Shown piece by piece: positions 58,080-64,000 of a stretch of 64,000 nucleotides of DNA. Both the position numbers and the translations under genes were made by a program. The first letter of the stretch is position 1. Each line of letters opens with the position of its first letter. The DNA is taken from contig OX637394.1 of assembly GCA_951799425.1 (NCBI GenBank), positions 27,626,001 to 27,690,000 on the forward strand, written 5' to 3'. Origin of the DNA: Ilex aquifolium (lineage: Eukaryota > Streptophyta > Magnoliopsida > Aquifoliales > Aquifoliaceae). The notes beneath the pieces were generated by a model. That model did not search any database. It had not been told where the DNA came from and saw nothing but the letters and a program-made list of their open reading frames with translations.

Positions 58080-60472
58080 TGTAAAACCCGGGAAATTTGG
58101 ACTTTTTCCTAAAAGGGCAAAATAGTAATTTGCCACTATAATGCGTATTTAAAATACTCATGTTTTAGACCTCGGATGAGGAAACAAAGTTCGCTGTTGA
58201 ATTCGTATCGCGAAAACGAGTCACCTTGTCAAATTTCGTCGAATTCCGAGATAATCGAATTTTTGCACGTAGATCGAGACGACTGCGTGGCGATTGACCT
58301 TTTAAAGGTCCCCAAAAACGAGAAATATTAAAATTCCTTATAATTGGATTAATGTGCCAATAAAATTTATTTGGACTTAATCCGACACTTAATGAGTCGT
58401 TTCGGGACGAAAAACGGACCCAAAAGTAATAAACGAGCGGTGCGATGTAGACCACACATTTAAAACTATAAATAGGGCTAAAATATCTGAAAAATCAGAT
58501 TTTCTAAGCCACTTGAGTCTTGTTTGGCCGGCCAAGAGAGAGAGAAGAGAGAAAACCTTGATCTTCAAGCTTTCTCCGTCGATTCCCGGAGTTCCGTCGC
58601 TCGGATTCCGTCGAACCAAGAGCTAAAGTCGATCACATCGACGAGGGCTACGCAACCACACCAAGAGCACGGGATTTCACCGAAGATCCAAGAGAGGAGA
58701 TTTGGGGGAAATCTAGACTTGGGCTTGGAAAGTGTTCTTGAAGCTTCCTTCGAGTGAATTACGCTTCAAGAGGTAGGGTTTCTCCTACTTGGGACTATTT
58801 TTCACCTATGGTGTCATGTGGGCGGGTAGGTGTGTATAGAACTATAGGGTTTACTTACCTATGGTTATGGAAATGGAGGTAAAAATGGTTGAATTCAAGT
58901 TCTAGTTTGAACTCGATATATAGAGGTTCCTTGTGTCATTCTTGGAAGTTTGGCATATAGTGATATGCTATGTATTTATATGATGGTCATTCTTGGAAGT
59001 TTGGCATATAGTAATATGCTATGTGTTTATATGATGAGGTGCTAGTTGTGTACATTGAGTCTTGTCATAGGAATGAAATGATTATGTGATAACATGATGG
59101 TTGCCTTGAAGGTGTTGTTAAATACCTTTTGTATGTTAAAGTGTGTGACACATGACTATGTATAGCATGCTTAAGTCTTGTGTTGATTGGATATGTTGCT
59201 AATGTGTTAGCTTCATGGGAATATGGTATTTATATGCTTTGATATGATTTGCCATGGATATATATATTGAGCATTATGTTGTATGCAATGGAACATGGCA
59301 TTGCATATGCATCTCATTACATGGGTGTGTGTGCATGGTTGATGTCAATACCACACTTGGGGATTGACAGTATGGCTTGGGAAAAGTTGGGTCGAAGACC
59401 TAGCTAAGCCGCTTGATTGCATGATAAATTGGGTCGGGATGAGCAAGAAGAGGCATGACGACCTCTCGGGTGAAAGACCCGGTGTTTGGGGGGTGCACTC
59501 CGTTGGTATAAGAGCCCATAAAGTGTACGGGTGTGGAAGACCATTGGTTAAGTCCATAAAGAAGTCCGATCCCAAGAAAGACCCTAGTTTTCAAAATATC
59601 ATTTGATGTAAACATAAATGATGAAATGAAACGCTTTGGCATTGCATCGTGTTGAATGAGTCGGTGAGAACTCGGGTTAAAATGCATGAGTGAGTGACAT
59701 CTCATTTCATGGCATGGTATGTTGCATTCCAACTTAGAATGCATGTCCTTTTGATAAATGAATGTTGCATGAGCATGAGCATCTAGGGGGAGAGTAGCCC
59801 TGGTAGGGTTTACTTTACTGGGCGTTGGCTCACCCTATACGGGAAACATTTCAGGTATGGGGTTTACACCGGCGGATGGCTCACTTGGAGAGCATCAAGA
59901 ATGAAGGGGGCCGGCATGTGGCCTTAGTGCGAGTTTTTGTAAAACTTTTGTATAAATTCCATTTTTATGTGTAAATTATGGAATTAAATGTAATGGAACT
60001 TGTATAAGTTGTGTATTATATGAAAAATCGTATTATACATGTGTTGGATGAGTTAGGAATGTATTAGAATGGATTGGAAGTGAAAAACAAAGGAAAAAGG
60101 CAAAACTGGCAAAATCGTACCGGTACGCGTACCGGTACGTAGACAGACAGAAGACAGAGCGTACCGGTACGCCGATGTCCAGTGGGTTCAGCGTACCGGT
60201 ACGCGTACCGGTACGCCCTCCAAAACTCAGAATTTTTTTTTTATTTTTGTTTTCTTTGCCAAGCCTTTGGGCTATGTTTTTCCTTCCCTCCAATGATCAA
60301 ATTGGACCCTAATGGGGTATGAATCATGGGGAGTTGGACTGGGGTTGGATCGAATGAATGTTGAACCGAATTTTCATTGTGGATTATAACATCGGTTTAA
60401 GGATGTTATTGATGTGGTGTCGGGTTAAGCGACATCCACGGGTATTTCCGCGGGTTGATGGGTTGTCAACGG
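58080..60472 (+). repeat. TK1 3' LTR
   Basis: Starts TGTAAAACCCGGG, with a TATA box at 58467-58474 and the CGTACCGGTACG cluster at 60116-60215. It matches 40992-43242 plus 52748-52929 up to GGGTTGTCAACGGT, where the next element begins. The uninterrupted sequence near 60317-60325 shows the empty site of TK2. Confidence 0.9.
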
Positions 60473-61377
60473 TCAAGCTCCTCTTGTACCTCATCCACTC
60501 CGTGGGCCGGGGGCTCTTCTTGCCTTGCCGCTGGGCCGCCACTATGACTTTGGCTTCTCCGGAAGGAAGCCTTGTTCAGTGGCCCCATTGGCTTTTGGAT
60601 TTCCATCTCGGGCTTCACCCTTACCCCATGTTCCGTGCACATTTCAGTCACCAAAGTAGCAAAAGGGAGTGCACTCCTCTTTACATCACACCCTTTCTTC
60701 ATTTCATTCAGGATGAGAGAGGGGAGGTCGATGCTATGTACTTTTCCAATGGCATACAAAAGTCGGGCCATGTCAGGTAAAATCTCATTCTTTCTTCCTA
60801 CGGGAGCGAAGTTGGACACCGCAATCAAATTCATCATTTTATATTTGTCGGTGAGCTCCCCTTGCCTAAAAAATCTCCTCCCTGCCCATGAAAAGTCAGC
60901 TACCCCCGTCAATTCCTTTCCCACCACATTCATTGCTATGTCCTTCTTTGGGGGGTAGGTAGGGTTTTGCACTCGAGGTATTTCAATGATGTATGCTTCA
61001 TCCACGTCAATGTGGGTACCCCTAACATATGTACGGATTGCGCCGTTGATGATCTCAATGTTGGAGTAAAACTCCCGCACCAAGTCAACAACGGCGTCTC
61101 CACCATTCCTCAAATACCAGACCCACTCCCTCCTCTCCATTTCTTGCCTTATTCCAATCCCAGCAAAGTCATCAATTACAACATCTCTCTCACAAACAAT
61201 TGCATGCTTATGGTAAAAATTTTCATACCTTTCAGCCTTTAAGGCATTGGGAAACCTGGTCCTGTCATATCTCTTTGTCCTTTGCCTTCCTTCCCTTTCT
61301 TCTATCACCTCTTCTACAATGTTTGGATCTTGGTTCATTGGTGGAGCACGCCTGGCAGGGAGTTTCATCCTTGGCAT
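60473..61377 (-). pseudogene. Putative plant transposon protein ORF, partial
   Basis: A minus-strand frame starts at ATG 61375-61377 and runs about 300 codons to the TK1 junction; the last few codons before the stop lie in TK1 LTR sequence, so the natural C-terminus is not seen. Segments such as FPNALKAERYENFYHKHAIV, VVDLVREFYSNIE and YVRGTHIDVDEAYI resemble the domain annotated in plants as 'putative plant transposon protein', found in extra ORFs of LTR elements. Its molecular role is unknown. The N-terminus is basic and Pro-rich (MPRMKLPARRAPP). The frame is otherwise open, so it is not very old. Confidence 0.6.
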
Positions 61378-61595
61378 GGCGTTCGAACGTGGGTTTTGGT
61401 TTGAGAGGGTGCTGAAAAGTGCTGGAAACTTAGGGTTCTTGGTCTGGGATTGATGATTTTGATGTGGAGAGGAGTTAGGGAGGGTCGAATTTGGGTATTC
61501 TTGGGGAATGAGGGCGAGTTGAGGTCTGTGGAGTGAAAATGAGTTCTAGGGTTTTGAAAGAATTTGGGGATTTTGGCTGAAAACAACGAACCAGG

Positions 61596-61604
61596 CTTTT
61601 ATAG
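61596..61604 (-). promoter_or_regulatory. TATA box of the antisense ORF
   Basis: The minus strand reads GGCTATAAAAGCC, about 220 bp upstream of the ORF start codon, with the CGTTCGAACG cluster immediately upstream. It suggests that the ORF has its own promoter rather than depending on the LTR. Confidence 0.6.
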
Positions 61605-61616
61605 CCTGAGTTGTAT

Positions 61617-61915
61617 CGTTCGAACGTTGGTGACGTTCGAACGTTGGTAGAAGAATTTTAAACAGACCGTTCGAACGTGGTATGGTGTTCGAACGTGGTG
61701 AGCTCCCAGTACTTTTGTGTTCTGTCAGAGGCCAAAGTACTGTAAGTTCTCTTCGTTCGAACGTTCTATTGGCGTTCGAACGTTAATCTAGTTCGAACGG
61801 TCTATTGGCGTTCGAACGGACTGAGCTCCCAGTACTTTTAAGTTCCAGCAGAAGCTTCATCAGAGGCTGAGTACTGTAAGCAATCAACGTTCGAACGTTA
61901 CCTGGCGTTCGAACG
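61617..61915. repeat. CGTTCGAACG cluster upstream of the antisense ORF
   Basis: Ten copies, eight perfect CGTTCGAACG and two with one changed outer base, lie in about 300 bp. An eleventh lies at 61380-61389, two bases before the start codon. Two CTCCCAGTACTT...AGTACTG inverted repeats (61702-61745 and 61824-61880) are interspersed. The arrangement matches the non-autonomous Tekay LTR promoter at 15568-15698. Confidence 0.9.
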
Positions 61916-61940
61916 TTGAACCAAAATTAAAGTTTTAAAA

Positions 61941-62709
61941 TGTCATAATAACATGTCAATTTTAAGTACTAATCAGTTTTTCAATTACATTATGAACTAA
62001 ATCTTTATTAAGATTGCAACGGAACCTAATGTCTAGTTAAATTGATCTACTCTCGTTTCTAGTTTTTGTTGATCTTATATGATTTGTTTGTCATATTTTG
62101 TGTTTAATATATGATTGTTTGGCCAACAATTAATTTGATAACTTAGATGAAATTGAGAGATGAATTCTAGGTTTAGATCTGAATATGATGACATGCGTCT
62201 GGTTAATTCTTCTTAGGATTGAATTGGTGGGTTTTTGTATAGGATAGGAATATACCTATATGCCGTGTGTAACTTTTATGAGAGTTTGAACTTAATGAAT
62301 CTATTCCAACTTATTTTGCATAGGAATATAGCAATTTAATTGGGAGAGATATGCTTATCTAACTATCGGAAGAGGTTTGATAAATAATTTTGAAGTCTCA
62401 GTTAACAACTTATTTTGATCAATTAAATGGAAAGAGAGTGGAGAGATTTATACGAAACATTAGGGGAAGTTGTAATCTTAACTTCTTCTATCCATTAAAT
62501 TCAATCTTTGATTATTAAATTTAGGTTTAGTTTTAAATTAGTAAATTCATAGTTTAATTCTTATTGTTTAAATAAAATCGAATTGATATAAAGTTAGTAC
62601 TTGAAAATTATTAGCAATAATTCTCCGTGGGAACGATACTCTACTTATCACTTTATTACTTGTTGATCGTGTATACTTGCACGTAAATTTTCATTACTAA
62701 ATTCGGACA
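61941..62709 (+). repeat. Probable LTR, plus orientation
   Basis: Candidate limits TGTCATAATAAC...TTCGGACA (TGTC/GACA ends, 769 bp). The right end is supported by Athila gag resuming within five bases. The left end is chosen by terminal symmetry only, and no G-rich polypurine tract precedes it. AT-rich, no coding frame. Confidence 0.4.
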
Positions 62710-62713
62710 ACAA

Positions 62714-64000
62714 CAATTCATTGACATGATGTGTAATGGCAAGTTTTTGAACAAGGACCCTGATGAGACCCTAGACTATTTTAGTACATTGGCGCAAAAT
62801 GCCCAATCTTGGGATATCATGGATCCCACCGATGTACCTAGGTCATCTCTGGATAGTAGTTAACCACAAGGGGGAGGGATGTATGATTTGAGAGACCGGG
62901 AAGACTTGCTTTCCAAAATTGCCAAGTTGTCTAGGAAAGTGGAGAATCTTGAGGTCAATAGGAGACACGAGGAGTCCTAATGTTTCAAAGGCCGAGGAGT
63001 TTTGCTCAATTTGTGAGAGTGTGGAGCATTCCATATCGGATTGCCCTAACATTCCGGCACTTAAGGAAGTGTACCACGAGCAAGTGCATGCCTTTAACCA
63101 AACGAGGCAATCATTCTTTCCGCACTCAAACACTTACAATTCGGGTTAGAGTAATCACCCAAACTTTAGTTGGAGAAATGAGAATCCCACTCCTCATGGT
63201 TCTAATGCATTTTCACCTCCTGTGCCTCCTAATCAAAGTCAATACCAAGGCCAAGGTCAAGCGTCTAACTCACAATACCCCCGGTCCAATCTGCAAGGGT
63301 ATTCACCAAATCCACCCCCACATAATTTTTCCCAAAATTCACCTCCACAAAGTTTTTCTCAACAAACACCATCCAATCCTCCCACATACCAACCTTCCCA
63401 TAAGAGGAACTTGGAGGATGTACTCTACAATTTCATCCAAAGTCAAACCACCTTTAACAACAACATTTTGGCTCAACTCACAAAAATTACCAATGCCATA
63501 CGAATATCACAACAAGAGAAGGGAAAATTCCCTGCTCAACCCCAAGAGAACCCTAAGGGCCAACATATGATTGAGTCGTCCGAACCCACAAAGGAGAGTT
63601 GTGAGCAACTCAAGGTGGTCACCACCCTTCGAAGTGGTAAATAATTTGATAAGACCATTGTGCCAAAGGTCTCACCTAAGGCCACATTGCCAATAGCAAA
63701 ACAGGTCAAAGGTGAGTGATGAGGTGGGTGAGGTGAGTGATGAGGTGGGTGAGAAATAAAAATTGGTTGGTGAAAGTGTGCATGTTTCCCGCATTCCTTC
63801 CCATTTTCCTAATCGTTTGAAGTCACCTATCAAGGTGGCTAATTATTCTGACATAATTGAGATGTTCAAGCAAGTGAAAATCAACATTCCACTCCTCAAC
63901 ACGATAAAGAAAATTCCATCTTGTGCAAAGATCTTGAAGGACTTGTGCACAGTGAAGAGGAAACTCAATGTCCACAAGAAGACATTCCTCACTGAGCAAG
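62714..64000 (+). pseudogene. Athila gag A5, plus strand, runs off the window
   Basis: Starts within gag at FIDMMCNGKFLNKDPDETLD and continues through YDLREREDLLSKI-like sequence, a cysteine-rich segment (CSICESVEHSISDCP) and a Gln/Pro-rich tail. It then enters the pol N-terminal side (SHFPNRLKSP-like, FKQVKINIPLLNTI). It is collinear with A1 gag (6180 down to about 4900) and close in sequence. The gag part upstream of the insertion is not in the window, so the left boundary is set by the inserted element. A few breaks are present. Confidence 0.8.

Larger units (their letters stand above)
40992..60472 (+). mobile_element. Tekay-clade chromovirus TK1, coding region whole, host to TK2
   Basis: The 5' LTR (40992-43242 and 52743-52929, split by TK2), primer site, a 1540-codon gag-pol frame (53362-57984), a polypurine tract and a 3' LTR (58080-60472) are all present. 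The C-terminal chromodomain-like segment and initiator tRNA-Met primer place it in the Tekay (Del) clade. By eye the LTRs differ at roughly 20 of 2400 positions, just under 1%, suggesting a few hundred thousand years at common plant rates. The coding part looks whole. The right LTR stops at the junction with the next element at 60472/60473, so no outer target-site duplication can be read. A tandem copy relic lies on the left. Confidence 0.9.
60473..62709 (+). mobile_element. Partial LTR element with an opposite-strand transposon-protein ORF
   Basis: This block lies between the end of TK1 and Athila gag A5. It has a minus-strand ORF (60473-61377) with its own TATA box and palindrome cluster. 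Further right is an LTR-like terminus on the plus strand, with CTCCGTGGGAACGATACTC near 62622 and GTATACTTGCACG near 62672, which is a common ending of plant LTRs. The likely picture is the 3' part of an element that carries an antisense ORF before its 3' LTR and inserted into A5 gag. The left part is not present. Family not assigned beyond LTR retrotransposon. Confidence 0.55.

Overview
The window is plant nuclear DNA, almost certainly from an angiosperm, and it is nearly all nested LTR retrotransposons. Three things point to this: Ty3/gypsy polyproteins of the plant-specific Athila, Tat and Tekay (chromovirus) lineages; primer-binding sites matching tRNA-Asp and initiator tRNA-Met; and AT-rich non-coding DNA with a plant-type foldback MITE. 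I see no tRNA, rRNA, CRISPR array or complete host gene. The only stretch not claimed by an LTR element is about 35515-37835, which holds a MITE and one possible terminal exon of a host gene.

Layout, left to right. (1) 1-8788: decayed Athila element A1, minus strand, with its 5' LTR at 7082-8788 and its 3' end beyond the window. (2) 8789-10345: Athila integrase fragment A3, plus strand. (3) 10346-25920: older Athila element A2, minus strand, split by a solo LTR (11192-13090, target-site duplication AAATA) and by a complete non-autonomous Tekay-like element (13473-21720, target-site duplication CTTTA). (4) 25921-35514: Tat-lineage element T1, minus strand, with an opposite-strand extra ORF region, a copia-like LTR and a solo LTR (32790-33993). 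(5) 35515-37835: host or unclassified DNA. (6) 37836-40745: Tat element T2, plus strand (LTR, gag, start of protease). (7) 40746-60472: Tekay element TK1, plus strand, with an uninterrupted 1540-codon gag-pol frame. Its 5' LTR holds a second Tekay element, TK2 (43243-52742, minus strand, 1521 codons, target-site duplication TGAAT). A spare copy of the TK1 tail sits left of the 5' LTR. (8) 60473-62709: end of another LTR element carrying a minus-strand ORF of the 'putative plant transposon protein' type. (9) 62714-64000: Athila gag A5, plus strand, the same subfamily as A1.

TK1 and TK2 look whole in their coding parts. By eye the two TK2 LTRs differ at about 2 of 2375 positions, the TK1 LTRs at just under 1%, and the non-autonomous pair at just under 2%. 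The insertion order is therefore A2 and T1 oldest, then the non-autonomous element, then TK1, then TK2 very recently.

The most unusual signal is a set of short self-complementary, mostly CpG-centred words repeated in clusters inside the LTRs: CGTTCGAACG, CGTCCGGACG, CCTTCCGGAAGG and CGTACCGGTACG. Most clusters lie just upstream of a TATA box. Two different elements share a composite of about 70 bp (palindromes plus a CAGTACTT/AAGTACTG inverted repeat), which looks like a promoter module that moves between families. A second signal is an 8-bp hairpin with two covarying base pairs just before the polypurine tract of both Tekay families.
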